Positions 37,675 to 46,839 of a stretch of 64,000 nucleotides of DNA are shown piece after piece. Where the stretch lies: the NCBI GenBank assembly GCA_016790635.1, contig JAEUOR010000034.1:62001-126000 (forward strand), written 5' to 3'. Every line of letters starts with the position of its first letter. Position 1 is the first letter of the stretch. Origin of the DNA: Burkholderiales bacterium. Its GTDB lineage: Bacteria; Pseudomonadota; Gammaproteobacteria; Burkholderiales; JAEUOS01. Position numbers and translations under genes: made by a program. Under the pieces are notes generated by a model. That model made no database searches. It was not told the DNA's origin and worked only from the letters and a program-made list of their open reading frames with translations.

Positions 37675-38610
37675 TCAATCGGCCTCGGCCAGAAACGCCT
37701 CGACCATCAGCGCCAGTCGCTCCGGTTGGTCGTGGTGCATCATGTGCCCGGCGTCCTCGATCACCTCGGCGCGCACCTTGCGGAAGAACGCCAACCGGCG
37801 GCGGTACTCGGGCTCGTCGATCCACTTGGACAGCATTTCCGAATGCCGCGCCACCACCGCCAGGACCGGCGCTACGACCGCGGCCCAGCAGGCCTCTGCT
37901 TCGTCGACGCGATACAGCGTGCCATTGACGACCTTGTGCGCCGGGTCGGCCAACAATACGACGCCGCCATCCTTCTCGGTGCCCCAGTGTCGCGCAAGAA
38001 AGTGCGCCTTCTCCGCGGAAAGACGCGGGTTGTTGCGCAGCAGGCGCCGCTCCAGCCCGGCGAAGTCGGCGTAAGGCTTCAGCTGCGGGGCCTGTGCCAA
38101 CTCGTCCATGTAACGCCGGTAGCGCTCTGGCGCCTGCTCCGGCTTGCCGCCACGCATGCCGAAGCCCTCCAGCAGCACCAGCTTTCTTACGCGTTCCGGC
38201 CGCACGCCGGCGTAGTGGCTGGCGATGTTGCCGCCCAGGCTGTGGCCGATCAGGTCGATGGGTTCCTGCGGCGAATAGTGCCGGACGATGAAATCGAGGT
38301 CGGCGATGTAGTCCGCAAACCAGTAGGCGTCCGTGGCAGGTCCGCGCGTCAGTCCATACCCACGCCAGTCCGGTGCGATGACGCACCAGTCCTTGGTCAG
38401 TGCATCGACCAGGAACTGGAACGAGGCCGAGACGTCCATCCAGCCATGCACCATGAAGAGCTTGGGCGCAGCGGCGTCGCCCCACAGGCGCACGTGGTAG
38501 TCGAGTCCCCGCACGGGGACGAACTCGGAACGGCTGGGTTTCAAGAAAAAGCCGCTGGTCCTCAAGGACTGCGGCCCCGATGTCGCGATGCAACATTTTA
38601 CACGCTGCAA
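37675..38610 (-). CDS. Alpha/beta hydrolase (epoxide hydrolase-like)
   Basis: A 311-residue hydrolase. The oxyanion motif is MVHGWMD, the nucleophile elbow GHSLGGNIASHYAG, the acid D within the VLAVVARHS region and the histidine in DAGHMMHH. The first about 20 residues are poorly conserved and the TTG start at 38610 is uncertain; downstream TTG codons are possible. It opens the seven-gene minus-strand operon through ybiT, five bases before rnm. The substrate is unknown. Confidence 0.78.
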   Translation of the reverse strand: MQRVKCCIATSGPQSLRTSGFFLKPSRSEFVPVRGLDYHVRLWGDAAAPKLFMVHGWMDVSASFQFLVDALTKDWCVIAPDWRGYGLTRGPATDAYWFADYIADLDFIVRHYSPQEPIDLIGHSLGGNIASHYAGVRPERVRKLVLLEGFGMRGGKPEQAPERYRRYMDELAQAPQLKPYADFAGLERRLLRNNPRLSAEKAHFLARHWGTEKDGGVVLLADPAHKVVNGTLYRVDEAEACWAAVVAPVLAVVARHSEMLSKWIDEPEYRRRLAFFRKVRAEVIEDAGHMMHHDQPERLALMVEAFLAEAD

Positions 38611-38821
38611 GCTTGCGATTGAGGCCGCGACCTGACCTCAAGCATTGCCTGGACACGCAATTTGCGGCTCATCCGGCGGCATCAGGGCCCAGAAATCCGC
38701 TTGCTTTCTGGCACGAGCCTGTCGCAAACTTCGAGAGCGCCCTCCCAGCCTCGCCGCGGGGGGCGCCCCGGATCCCCGCTTGCACTTGCCCCTTTCAGCT
38801 CGCACCGATCGAACCGTTCCT

Positions 38822-39184
38822 ATGCGTAGCGCAGCGCTGATATCGCTTCTGCTCCTGGGTTGCGCGGCTGATGTCGTCCGCATGCCTGCCAGTCTGGTAA
38901 TGGAGAATGTCGAGCCAGGCCGCGTATATACACTCGCGGAAGAGGTCGATGTGAGTTCGTCCAGCGGTTACCGGCGGACCCTTCCCCGCGCTTCCCGCTG
39001 GGAGTCGCGTGGCAGAGTGCCGGCTGGGCAGGTGTTTCGACGCATCGACGGCATCCTCACCATCGAAGGGGCGCACATGCACGAGGCCTATCTGGTCATA
39101 GCCGACGGCAAGGTGGTAGGGTTTTTTCTTCCCGTGGAAAGGGCTTTTTCGCCTTCGACGCCGACTCCGATAGCATTCAACTGA
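38822..39184 (+). CDS. Small lipoprotein
   Basis: A 120-residue lipoprotein. The lipobox LLLLGC ends at C14, after a short signal starting MRSAALIS. The mature part is beta-rich with a final IDGILTIEGAHMHEAYLVI and KVVGFFLPVE. I do not recognise a family. It is followed 24 bases later by another lipoprotein on the same strand, so they may be cotranscribed. Function is unknown. Confidence 0.65.
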   Translation: MRSAALISLLLLGCAADVVRMPASLVMENVEPGRVYTLAEEVDVSSSSGYRRTLPRASRWESRGRVPAGQVFRRIDGILTIEGAHMHEAYLVIADGKVVGFFLPVERAFSPSTPTPIAFN

Positions 39185-39208
39185 ACATCACACAAAGAGG
39201 GAAGCGCT

Positions 39209-39664
39209 ATGAGCAAGAACGCATTTCGAGTCTGGACATTGCTGGCGAGCCTTCTGATCCTCGCGGGATGTGCGAGCGGACCGAAATTCAACACTGTCGA
39301 GGCCTCGATGCCGGCATTGGCGAAGGACAAGGCGCGCGTGTTTTTTTACCGCGCGACGTCCTTGGGAGCCGCAATCCAGCCTGACGTTCGGATGAATGGT
39401 ACGGTCATTGGAAAGGCCGTGCCGCTTGGTGTTTACTTCGCCGATACGGATCCCGGCAACATCGAGATCGCGACCAGCACCGAAGTCGAACGAAAACTCA
39501 CTTTTTCGATCGGGGCATCCGAAACCCGCTATGTGCGACTCAACATCAGCCTTGGTTTGCTGGTTGGTCGCGTAGCACCGGAGCTGGTCGACGAAAAAGA
39601 AGCACGCATGGAGATCGTTGACCTCGCTTTCCTGCCAAACCGTGGCCTGGAAGGAGCCAAGTAG
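39209..39664 (+). CDS. DUF2846-like lipoprotein
   Basis: A 151-residue lipoprotein. The signal ends with LLILAGC, and GAGGGA-like purines (AGAGGGAAG) lie just before ATG. The mature region KARVFFYRATSLGAAIQPDVRM and the later VKVNGTVIGK-like MNGTVIGKAVPLGVYF block match DUF2846 proteins, which are beta-sandwich outer-membrane-associated lipoproteins. The role is not known. It is the second of two adjacent lipoprotein genes. Confidence 0.8.
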   Translation: MSKNAFRVWTLLASLLILAGCASGPKFNTVEASMPALAKDKARVFFYRATSLGAAIQPDVRMNGTVIGKAVPLGVYFADTDPGNIEIATSTEVERKLTFSIGASETRYVRLNISLGLLVGRVAPELVDEKEARMEIVDLAFLPNRGLEGAK

Positions 39665-39672
39665 CGGGTGCT

Positions 39673-39691
39673 AGGTAGGTCGCAACCCTAC
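39673..39691. terminator. Short hairpin between convergent lipoprotein genes
   Basis: GGTAGG pairs with CCTACC over a seven-base loop, between the stops of the DUF2846-like gene (39664) and the convergent glycine-zipper gene (39715). There is no T-run, so termination is only possible. Confidence 0.3.
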
Positions 39692-39714
39692 CGATCAGCA
39701 CAAGGCGCGACAGT

Positions 39715-40299
39715 TCAACGACACCGACGCCCGTCCGCCGCGATTTCCGCGCCGCGCAGCGCCCCACCAGCAGCACCCAGCGCGGTCCAGAATTCTCGTC
39801 CACGGCCACCGCCGAAGAAAGAACCGAACCAGGCCCCGGCCAACCCGCCCCAGAAGCTGCCCTGATTCAACCCCGGGCCACAGGGGTCGGCCGCCTTGCC
39901 GCCCAAAGTCGCGCCGACCGCGCTGCCGACCGCCACCCCGCCCAGGCGATTGCCAGCCTGTGCGCCGATCAGGGTACCGATCACGGCGCCGGCGACCTGC
40001 CCGTCGGCGCGCTGCTCGGCCGCACTGACAGTAGATACCTGGCCGGACTCAAGTGCATGATCGCGTCCGGCGGCTGGCCGCACCGCCGGATGGCTGTCCG
40101 GGTCGGCGAACCAGCGCGGGTTGGTGTACTGGGTACCGGCGCGGTTATAGACATCGCGGTCCATGACGTGGGCCACCCCCGGCAGGGCCACCACCGTCGT
40201 CCCGCCGCCAGGCGTGGTGACGCTGGTGCATGCGCTCAACACGAGCGCCGCCGAGGCTGGCAGGATGCGGCGTATGATTTCGCGAAATTGCGGGGGCAT
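39715..40299 (-). CDS. Glycine-zipper lipoprotein
   Basis: A 194-residue lipoprotein with lipobox LVLSAC near residue 24. A glycine-zipper region VAGAVIGTLIGAQAGNRLGG and AVGSAVGATLGGKA resembles SlyB/Rick-17kDa-like proteins; a second GG-rich stretch (FWGGLAGAWFGSFFGGG) is near the C-terminus. Such segments insert into or associate with the outer membrane. It starts at 40299, only a dozen bases from the divergent acyl-CoA synthetase start. No Shine-Dalgarno is visible upstream. Confidence 0.75.
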   Translation of the reverse strand: MPPQFREIIRRILPASAALVLSACTSVTTPGGGTTVVALPGVAHVMDRDVYNRAGTQYTNPRWFADPDSHPAVRPAAGRDHALESGQVSTVSAAEQRADGQVAGAVIGTLIGAQAGNRLGGVAVGSAVGATLGGKAADPCGPGLNQGSFWGGLAGAWFGSFFGGGRGREFWTALGAAGGALRGAEIAADGRRCR

Positions 40300-40311
40300 C
40301 GGATGGGGCGG

Positions 40312-42003
40312 ATGAAGCAGATCGACCGATATGAGGAACTGTATACCAGTTTTCGCTGGCTGGTTCCCGACCGATTCAACATCGCCCACGAGTGCTGCAC
40401 GCGTTGGGCCGCTGAACCCGAGCGCGTCGCGCTGCTGCCGGGCGACGATCCGACGGCCGCCCCGGTCACCTATGCGCAGTTGCAGGCCGAGGCCAACCGC
40501 CTGTCCAACGCACTCAGCGAGCGGGGTGTCGCACGCGGCGACCGGGTTGCGATCGTGCTGCCGCAACGCCGCGAGACCGTCGTCGCCCACATCGCCTGCT
40601 ACCAGATGGGGGCGGTGGCCATGCCGCTTGCGGTGCTCTTCGGCCCCGACGCACTGGAATATCGCCTGAACGACAGCGGCGCGGTCGTCGCGCTGACCGA
40701 TGCACAGTCGGCGGCGACCCTGGCCACGGTGCGTGCACGCTGCCCGCAGTTGCGCACGGTCATCGCTTGCGACCCCGGGGTCGCCGACAGCGTCGACTAC
40801 GCTCTGCTGCTCGCCGCCCATCCGCCCACCTTCCATGCGGTCGCGACCCACGCCGATACCCCGGCGCTGCTCATCTACACCAGCGGCACCACCGGCCCGC
40901 CCAAGGGAGCGCTCAAGGCGCATCGCGTGCTGATCGGCAATCTACCCGGCTTTGTCGCCTCCCAGAACTGGTTTCCCCAGAAGGACGACGTGTTTTGGTC
41001 GCCGGCCGACTGGGCCTGGACCGGCGGTCTCATGGACGCGCTCCTGCCGACGCTCTACTTCGGCCGGCCCATCGTCGCCGGCAGTGCGCGCGACGCGGCA
41101 GGCCACTTCGATGCGCGCGCCGCCTGCGAACTCATGCAGCGGCATGCGGTCACCAATGCCTTCTTGTTTCCGACCGCCCTCAAGATCATCATGAAGGGTG
41201 TTCCCCGGCCGCGCCAGGACTACCGGCTGCGACTGCGCGCGATCATGAGCGCGGGCGAGGCGGTCGGCGAGACCCTCTTCGCCTGGGCAGAGCGCGAGCT
41301 CGGCGTGACCATCAACGAGATGTTCGGCCAGACCGAGATCAATTACGTGGTCGGCAATTGTTCAATGCACTGGCCCGCCAAGGCGGGTGCCATCGGCCGG
41401 CCGTATCCCGGACACCGCGTCGCGCTGATCGATGCAGAAGGCCGCGAAGTGCCGCGCGGCACGCCAGGGGAGATCGCGGTACACCGCAATGACATCCATG
41501 GGCACCCTGACCCGGTCTTTTTCCTCGGCTACTGGGGCCGCGACGACGCGACCCGGGCCAAGTTCAGCGGCGACTGGGGGCGCACCGGCGATGAGGCCGT
41601 CATGGACGAGGATGGGTACCTCTGGTACCAGGGCCGCGCGGACGACATGTTCAAGGCGGCGGGCTATCGCATCGGTCCCTCGGAGGTCGAGAACTGCCTT
41701 CTCAAGCACCCTGCCGTCGCCAATGCCGCGGTGGTGCCCAAACCGGACTCCCAGCGTGGCGCAGTTGTCAAGGCCTATATCGTGCTGGTCGCGGGCGCTC
41801 ACGGCGACGACCAACTCAAGAGCGACATCCAGGCTTTCGTGCGCAGCACGCTGGCGCCCTACGAGTACCCGCGCGAAATCGAGTTCATCGACGCGTTACC
41901 GATGACCACCACCGGCAAGGTGCAGCGGCGGGTGCTGCGGCTTGCCGAAGAAGAACGCCACCGTGCCAGAATGGCCTCCGCCTCGACGAAAGGACTTTCA
42001 TGA
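40312..42003 (+). CDS. Acyl-CoA synthetase (AMP-binding enzyme)
   Basis: A 563-residue ANL-superfamily adenylating enzyme. The ATP/AMP-binding motif is LLIYTSGTTGPPKGALKAHR near residues 185-204, followed by MFGQTEINYVVGN (A5), WGRTGDEAVMDEDGYLWYQGR (hinge A8, read in two parts) and the A10 lysine in TTTGKVQRRVLR. It resembles acetyl-/medium-chain acyl-CoA synthetases. The start could be 40303 (MGRMKQ) or 40312. Its stop overlaps the next GST start in ATGA. It activates a short-chain or aromatic acid to the CoA thioester. Confidence 0.88.
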   Translation: MKQIDRYEELYTSFRWLVPDRFNIAHECCTRWAAEPERVALLPGDDPTAAPVTYAQLQAEANRLSNALSERGVARGDRVAIVLPQRRETVVAHIACYQMGAVAMPLAVLFGPDALEYRLNDSGAVVALTDAQSAATLATVRARCPQLRTVIACDPGVADSVDYALLLAAHPPTFHAVATHADTPALLIYTSGTTGPPKGALKAHRVLIGNLPGFVASQNWFPQKDDVFWSPADWAWTGGLMDALLPTLYFGRPIVAGSARDAAGHFDARAACELMQRHAVTNAFLFPTALKIIMKGVPRPRQDYRLRLRAIMSAGEAVGETLFAWAERELGVTINEMFGQTEINYVVGNCSMHWPAKAGAIGRPYPGHRVALIDAEGREVPRGTPGEIAVHRNDIHGHPDPVFFLGYWGRDDATRAKFSGDWGRTGDEAVMDEDGYLWYQGRADDMFKAAGYRIGPSEVENCLLKHPAVANAAVVPKPDSQRGAVVKAYIVLVAGAHGDDQLKSDIQAFVRSTLAPYEYPREIEFIDALPMTTTGKVQRRVLRLAEEERHRARMASASTKGLS

Positions 42004-42623
42004 TCGACCTGTATACCGCCGCCACGCACAACGGCATGCGTGCCAACATCGCGCTGGCCGAATCAGGACTGGCGTATCGCGTGCACAAGGTGGCCCTGGC
42101 CACGCCGCTGGCCCAGCGCGGCGACGACTTTCTTGCCGCGACGCCCTATGGCCGCATTCCTGCCATCGTCGATGACGCCGGGCCCGGCGGGCCGATCAGC
42201 GTCAGCCAGTCCGGCGCCGTGATGATCTACGTCGCCGCCAAGGCGCCGCACCTGTGGCCCGCTGCGGATCGCGAACGCATCGCAGCCCTGCAATGGCTGA
42301 TGTTTGCGTGCAGCGACACTGCGGTCTGGAATGCAGTCATGAACCAGGTGGGCCTCAACATGATTCCCGACACCGACGGGCGCCTCGCGGAGATCGTGCG
42401 TCGCGGGCGCCTCTTGCGCTGGTTCGGCGAAGCCGACACCCAGTTGGCGAAGACAGAGTATCTGTCCGGAGGCACCTGCGCGCTGCCCGACTACGCTCTG
42501 TATCCGGTGGTCAACCAGCGCCGCGCCTGGGTCGACGAGGCCGGGCTTGCGCACCTGACCCGCTGGGCCGATGCGGTCGGTGCGAGGGCCGGGGTGAAGC
42601 GGGGGCTCGCCGAATCGTCCTGA
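42000..42623 (+). CDS. Glutathione S-transferase family protein
   Basis: A 207-residue GST with an N-terminal thioredoxin-like domain (MIDLYTAATHNGMRANIALAES, split by a turn) and a C-terminal helical domain. PYGRIPAIVDD is the cis-proline region and SVSQSGAVMIYVA the glutathione-contact strand. The N-terminal THNGMRA resembles the Nu-class/YfcG group. Its ATG overlaps the acyl-CoA synthetase stop by four bases, so they are coupled. The combination points to turnover of a xenobiotic or acyl compound. Confidence 0.85.
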   Translation: MIDLYTAATHNGMRANIALAESGLAYRVHKVALATPLAQRGDDFLAATPYGRIPAIVDDAGPGGPISVSQSGAVMIYVAAKAPHLWPAADRERIAALQWLMFACSDTAVWNAVMNQVGLNMIPDTDGRLAEIVRRGRLLRWFGEADTQLAKTEYLSGGTCALPDYALYPVVNQRRAWVDEAGLAHLTRWADAVGARAGVKRGLAESS

Positions 42624-42641
42624 GTGACGATTAAGCGCCCC

Positions 42642-43331
42642 ATGTCGGTCAAGATCCGGCTCGTCTGCGCAACCCGCGCGACGCGCGCCACCTTTTCCAC
42701 CAGCACCGCCCTGGGGCGTTCGCTTGCACTCTATGGCTTTCCATTCGTCGAGTTGCGGCTCTTTCCCGACAACTCGCGCGGGCTGCCGCACTGTTACAAC
42801 CTTGCAATCGACGAATCCGCCGCCGACCCTGCCATCCTTGTCTTCGTCCACGATGACGTCTGGCTCATCGACCTCTTCTGGGTCGACCGCTTGATTGACG
42901 CTGCGAGTGCGTTCGATATCGCAGGCGTGGCCGGCAACCGACGCCGGCTGCCGCGCCAACCGGCATGGCATTTGGCGGACAACCTGACCGACTGGGATGC
43001 GCGCGAAAATCTGAGCGGGATCGTCGCACAGGGGGCCGGCTTCCCGCCTTCCGGCATTTCGTTCTACGGACCTGCGTACCAGGAAGTCAAGCTGCTCGAC
43101 GGCGCGATCCTGATCGCGCACAGCGCAAAGCTCGCCAAGCATGCGTTGCGCTTCGACGAGCGCTTTGATTTTCACTGCTACGACATGGACTTCTGCCGCA
43201 GCGCCGCAGAACGCGGGATGATCATGGGCACCTGGCCACTGTCGATCGCGCACGAGAGTCCGGGGACCGGCCTGGGCGGCGCCTCCTGGTCGACGAACTA
43301 TGCGCGCTACCTCGAGAAATGGGGTGACTAG
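42642..43331 (+). CDS. StrF-like glycosyltransferase-family protein
   Basis: A 229-residue protein resembling the StrF/glycosyltransferase-like domain (PF13712-type). The nucleotide/metal motif VFVHDDVWLID is near residue 72, and LLDGAILIAHSAKLAKHALRF and DFHCYDMDFCRSA follow, as in that family. It could be a glycosyltransferase without an identified acceptor. The GTG at 42624 is an alternative start. It lies between the GST gene and the convergent ppsA gene. Confidence 0.75.
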   Translation: MSVKIRLVCATRATRATFSTSTALGRSLALYGFPFVELRLFPDNSRGLPHCYNLAIDESAADPAILVFVHDDVWLIDLFWVDRLIDAASAFDIAGVAGNRRRLPRQPAWHLADNLTDWDARENLSGIVAQGAGFPPSGISFYGPAYQEVKLLDGAILIAHSAKLAKHALRFDERFDFHCYDMDFCRSAAERGMIMGTWPLSIAHESPGTGLGGASWSTNYARYLEKWGD

Positions 43332-43346
43332 CGCGGTTCGCCGCGC
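43331..43346. terminator. UUCG-tetraloop hairpin between convergent genes
   Basis: GCGCGG and its complement CCGCGC flank TTCG, an exceptionally stable RNA loop. It begins at the last base of the glycosyltransferase stop and ends before the convergent ppsA stop. No T-run follows, so it may protect 3' ends or aid termination. Confidence 0.5.
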
Positions 43347-43371
43347 GCGCCGCCCAGGGCGCAAGTAAACC

Positions 43372-45744
43372 TCAGTGCGCCGCCGCGAGCCGCTTCCAGG
43401 TATCGACCACCGTATCCGGGTTCAAGCCCAGCGCCGTGATGCCCTCATCCCTGAGCCACTGCGCGAGATCAGGATAGTCGGACGGCCCCTGGCCACAGAT
43501 GCCGACGTACTTGCCCTCTTTGCGGCAGGCGGCGATCGCCATCTTCAGCATGGCCTTGACCGCGGGGTCGCGTTCGTCGAACGAGCCAGCCACCAGTCCG
43601 GAATCGCGGTCCAGCCCCAGGGTCAACTGGGTCAGATCATTGGAGCCGATCGAAAAACCGTCGAAGTGCTCGAGGTACTGCTCGGCCAGGATCACGTTGG
43701 TAGGCAACTCGCACATCATGATGAGGCGCAGGCCATTCTGGCCACGCACCAGGCCATGTGAGCCCAGGATGGCGATGACCTTGCGACACTCGTCGAGCGT
43801 GCGCACGAACGGGATCATGATCTCCACATTGGTGAAGCCGAGGGTCTCGCGCACTTTCTTGATCGCCTCGCATTCCATGCGAAAGCACTCGGCGAAATCG
43901 GCCGCGATATAGCGCGACGCGCCGCGGAAACCCAGCATGGGGTTTTCCTCGTCGGGTTCATAGAGGCCGCCGCCGATCAGCTTCTTGTACTCGTTGGATT
44001 TGAAGTCCGACAACCGGACAATCACCGGCTTGGGCCAGAACGCCGCCGCGATCGTCGACACCCCCTCGGCCAGCTTGTCAACGAAATAGGCACGCGGACT
44101 GGCGTAACCGCGCGCAAGCGAATCGATCGCGCGGCGCAGGTCATCAGGCACCTTGGGGTGGTCGAGGATCGCGCGCGGATGCGCGGCGATGATGCTGTTG
44201 ATGATGAATTCCAGGCGCGCGAGCGCCACACCCTCGTTGGGCAACTGGCAGAAGTCAAACGCCAGCTGCGGATTGCCGATGATCATTCCGATCTTGACCG
44301 GGATCTTCGGCATCTCGCCGCGGCGCACCTCCGATATCTCGGTTTCCAGGCGACCGGCGTAGATGTTGCCCGTATCACCTTCGGCGCAGGAGACGGTCAC
44401 TTCCGTGCCGTCCTGCAATCGTTCGGTGGCATCGCCGCACCCGACCACCGCGGGAATGCCCAGTTCGCGCGCGATGATCGCGGCATGGCAGGTGCGCCCG
44501 CCACGGTTGGTGACGATCGCCGCAGCGCGCTGCATGACCGGCTCCCAATTGGGGTCGGTCATGTCGGTCACGAGAATATCCCCGGGTTCGACCAGATCCA
44601 TTTCGGTCGCATCGGCCACCAGGCGCACGCGCCCGACACCGATCTTCTGCCCGATCGCGCGCCCGCTCACAAGCACGCTGCCCTGGCCCTTCAGGCTGAA
44701 GCGCTGCTGCGTGTCGCGGGTTTCCTGCGACTTGACCGTCTCGGGGCGCGCCTGCAGGACATAGATGCGGCCATCGACCCCGTCCCGCCCCCATTCGATA
44801 TCCATGGGCCGTCCGTAGTGCTTCTCGATGGTCACCGCGATGCGCGCCAGTTCGAGGACGTCGGAATCGTCCAAGGAAAAGCGGTCGCGCTCGGCGTGGC
44901 TGACCTCGGTGGTCACAGTCGACTTGCCCGCCGCCGCGGTAGGCCCGAACACCATGCGCGTCAGCTTGGAGCCCAGCGAGCGTCGAATGATGGCCGGCTT
45001 GCCGGCTGCCAGCATCGGCTTGTGCACGTAGAACTCGTCCGGATTGACCGCGCCCTGCACCACCGATTCGCCCAGGCCGTAGGCCGAGGTGATGAAGACC
45101 ACGTCGCGAAAGCCGGACTCGGTGTCCAGGGTGAACATGACCCCGGCCGCGCCGCTGTCCGAGCGCACCATGCGCTGCACTCCGGCCGAGAGGGCGACAT
45201 CAGCGTGCGCGAACCCCTTGTGGACGCGATAGGAGATCGCCCTGTCGTTGTACAGGGATGCAAATACCTGGCGCATCGCCGCGATGACGTTGTCTATTCC
45301 CGAGATATTGAGGAATGTCTCCTGCTGACCGGCGAAGGACGCGTCCGGCAGATCCTCGGCCGTGGCCGAGGATCGGACCGCGACCGAAATCGGGCCGCCG
45401 GAATCCGCTTCCATGGCCGCGTAGGCTGCGCGCACTGCCGCTTCGAAAGCGTCCGGCAGCGGCTGGGCCTCGACCCAGGCGCGGATCTCGCGCCCGGCTT
45501 CCGCGAGGGCCCGCACATCAGCGACATCGAGGGAAGAGAGGCGCGCGGCGATGCGCGTCGACAGGCCTTGATGCGACAGAAACTCGCGATAGGCCTCGGC
45601 CGTGGTCGCAAAGCCGCCTGGCACCCGGACGCCGGATGCTGCCAGCTGACTGATCATCTCGCCCAGAGATGCGTTCTTGCCGCCCACCGTCCCGACATCG
45701 GTGTTGCGCAGCTCTTCAAAGGCGACCACGTGCTTGCCTGCCAT
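43372..45744 (-). CDS. ppsA: Phosphoenolpyruvate synthase
   Basis: A 790-residue pyruvate, water dikinase that makes PEP from pyruvate and ATP in gluconeogenesis. The N-terminal ATP-grasp part begins [25 protein letters not shown] (two blocks), the swivelling His domain carries [21 protein letters not shown] with the phosphorylated His near residue 420, and the C-terminal PEP-binding barrel has [23 protein letters not shown] 45744 gives the family length; the frame further upstream is not conserved. It is divergent from its regulator ppsR, with TAGAAT (45795-45800 on the minus strand) as a candidate -10. Confidence 0.96.
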   Translation of the reverse strand: MAGKHVVAFEELRNTDVGTVGGKNASLGEMISQLAASGVRVPGGFATTAEAYREFLSHQGLSTRIAARLSSLDVADVRALAEAGREIRAWVEAQPLPDAFEAAVRAAYAAMEADSGGPISVAVRSSATAEDLPDASFAGQQETFLNISGIDNVIAAMRQVFASLYNDRAISYRVHKGFAHADVALSAGVQRMVRSDSGAAGVMFTLDTESGFRDVVFITSAYGLGESVVQGAVNPDEFYVHKPMLAAGKPAIIRRSLGSKLTRMVFGPTAAAGKSTVTTEVSHAERDRFSLDDSDVLELARIAVTIEKHYGRPMDIEWGRDGVDGRIYVLQARPETVKSQETRDTQQRFSLKGQGSVLVSGRAIGQKIGVGRVRLVADATEMDLVEPGDILVTDMTDPNWEPVMQRAAAIVTNRGGRTCHAAIIARELGIPAVVGCGDATERLQDGTEVTVSCAEGDTGNIYAGRLETEISEVRRGEMPKIPVKIGMIIGNPQLAFDFCQLPNEGVALARLEFIINSIIAAHPRAILDHPKVPDDLRRAIDSLARGYASPRAYFVDKLAEGVSTIAAAFWPKPVIVRLSDFKSNEYKKLIGGGLYEPDEENPMLGFRGASRYIAADFAECFRMECEAIKKVRETLGFTNVEIMIPFVRTLDECRKVIAILGSHGLVRGQNGLRLIMMCELPTNVILAEQYLEHFDGFSIGSNDLTQLTLGLDRDSGLVAGSFDERDPAVKAMLKMAIAACRKEGKYVGICGQGPSDYPDLAQWLRDEGITALGLNPDTVVDTWKRLAAAH

Positions 45745-45794
45745 GCGACTCCCTGGATGACTTGCCTGCGCTCCGATTGAGCACCAATCACCGG

Positions 45795-45843
45795 ATTCTA
45801 ACCGGCCCGCTGCGCCGGGCCGCAGTGCATGCTCGCCTACAAT
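45795..45843. promoter_or_regulatory. Divergent ppsA/ppsR promoter region with hairpin
   Basis: On the minus strand TAGAAT (45795-45800) is a candidate -10 for ppsA. On the plus strand TACAAT (45838-45843) is a candidate -10 for ppsR, 67 bases before its ATG. Between them lies a perfect seven-base stem CGGCCCG/CGGGCCG with a six-base loop (45803-45822). Neither -35 is convincing. The dyad could bind a regulator affecting both genes. Confidence 0.35.
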
Positions 45844-45909
45844 GCCCTCCCACGAAGCGCCTTCCGCGCGCGGCACCTCCTCCCGCGCCCTCTCGAGTCC
45901 TCCGCCCCC

Positions 45910-46749
45910 ATGCCCAACAGTCACGCCCCGGCGCGCAACGTGTTCTACGTCTCCGACGGCACCGGCATCACCGCCGAGACGCTGGGTCAATCGCTATTGA
46001 CCCAGTTTGAAGGCCTGCCGACCCACACCACGCGCATGCCGTTCGTGGATTCGGTGGAAAAGGCGCACGAGTGCGTGGCACGGATAAACGCCGCGCATGC
46101 ACAAAGCGGCCTGCGGCCGATCGTCTTCAACACCCTGGTCGATGCCGCGACCAGTCAGGTGGTGCGTGCCAGCAATGCGCTGGTGCTGGATCTGTTTCAG
46201 ACCTTCATCGAGCCGCTCGAACGCGAACTGGGACTCAAGTCCACGCACACCATCGGTCGTTCGCACAGCGCGACCAAGAACCAGGCCGAATACACCAATC
46301 GCATCGAGGCGATCAATTTCAGCCTCGCCCACGACGACGGCCAGAGCGACAAGAATCTGGCGCAGGCGGACGTGATATTGATCGGCGTCTCGCGCAGCGG
46401 CAAGACGCCGACCTCGCTCTATCTGGCGCTGACCTTCGGCCTGCGCTGCGCAAACTATCCGCTGATCCCCGAGGACTTCGAGCGGGACCAGCTGCCTTCG
46501 ACGCTGCTGCCCTGGCGCAGCAAGCTCTTCGGCCTCACCATCCAGCCAGAGCGGCTGGCGGAGATACGGCATGAGCGTCGACCCAACAGCCGCTACGCCG
46601 CCCTGGACAACTGCCGCATGGAGGTCGCAGCCGCCGAGGCGATGATGCGGCGCGAGGGCATACGCTGGCTATCTTCGACGACCAAGTCAATCGAGGAAAT
46701 CGCAACGACGGTGATGCAGGAGATCAAGCTGGAGCGGCGGGTTTTCTAG
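45910..46749 (+). CDS. ppsR: PEP synthase regulatory kinase/pyrophosphorylase
   Basis: A 279-residue DUF299 protein. The N-terminal [21 protein letters not shown] and the P-loop [19 protein letters not shown] are diagnostic. It phosphorylates PpsA on a threonine near the catalytic histidine using ADP and reverses this with phosphate, matching PEP synthesis to energy state. It is divergent from ppsA, the usual arrangement. Start ATG 45910 follows a candidate -10 TACAAT at 45838. Confidence 0.95.
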   Translation: MPNSHAPARNVFYVSDGTGITAETLGQSLLTQFEGLPTHTTRMPFVDSVEKAHECVARINAAHAQSGLRPIVFNTLVDAATSQVVRASNALVLDLFQTFIEPLERELGLKSTHTIGRSHSATKNQAEYTNRIEAINFSLAHDDGQSDKNLAQADVILIGVSRSGKTPTSLYLALTFGLRCANYPLIPEDFERDQLPSTLLPWRSKLFGLTIQPERLAEIRHERRPNSRYAALDNCRMEVAAAEAMMRREGIRWLSSTTKSIEEIATTVMQEIKLERRVF

Positions 46750-46839
46750 TCCGAATCCGGCCAGACGCGGCAGCCGGCGCAGGTCAGAATGCGTTGCCCG
46801 TCCCCAGACCGACCCGATCGGATTCGACACTCATTCCAG

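Noticed and set aside
38580..38840. 86-codon frame before the first lipoprotein
   Set aside because: Pro/Arg/Cys-rich with no family features and overlaps the real lipoprotein start.
44158..45780. A 540-codon plus-strand frame across ppsA
   Set aside because: Antisense shadow of ppsA; His/Arg/Gly-rich with no recognisable domain.
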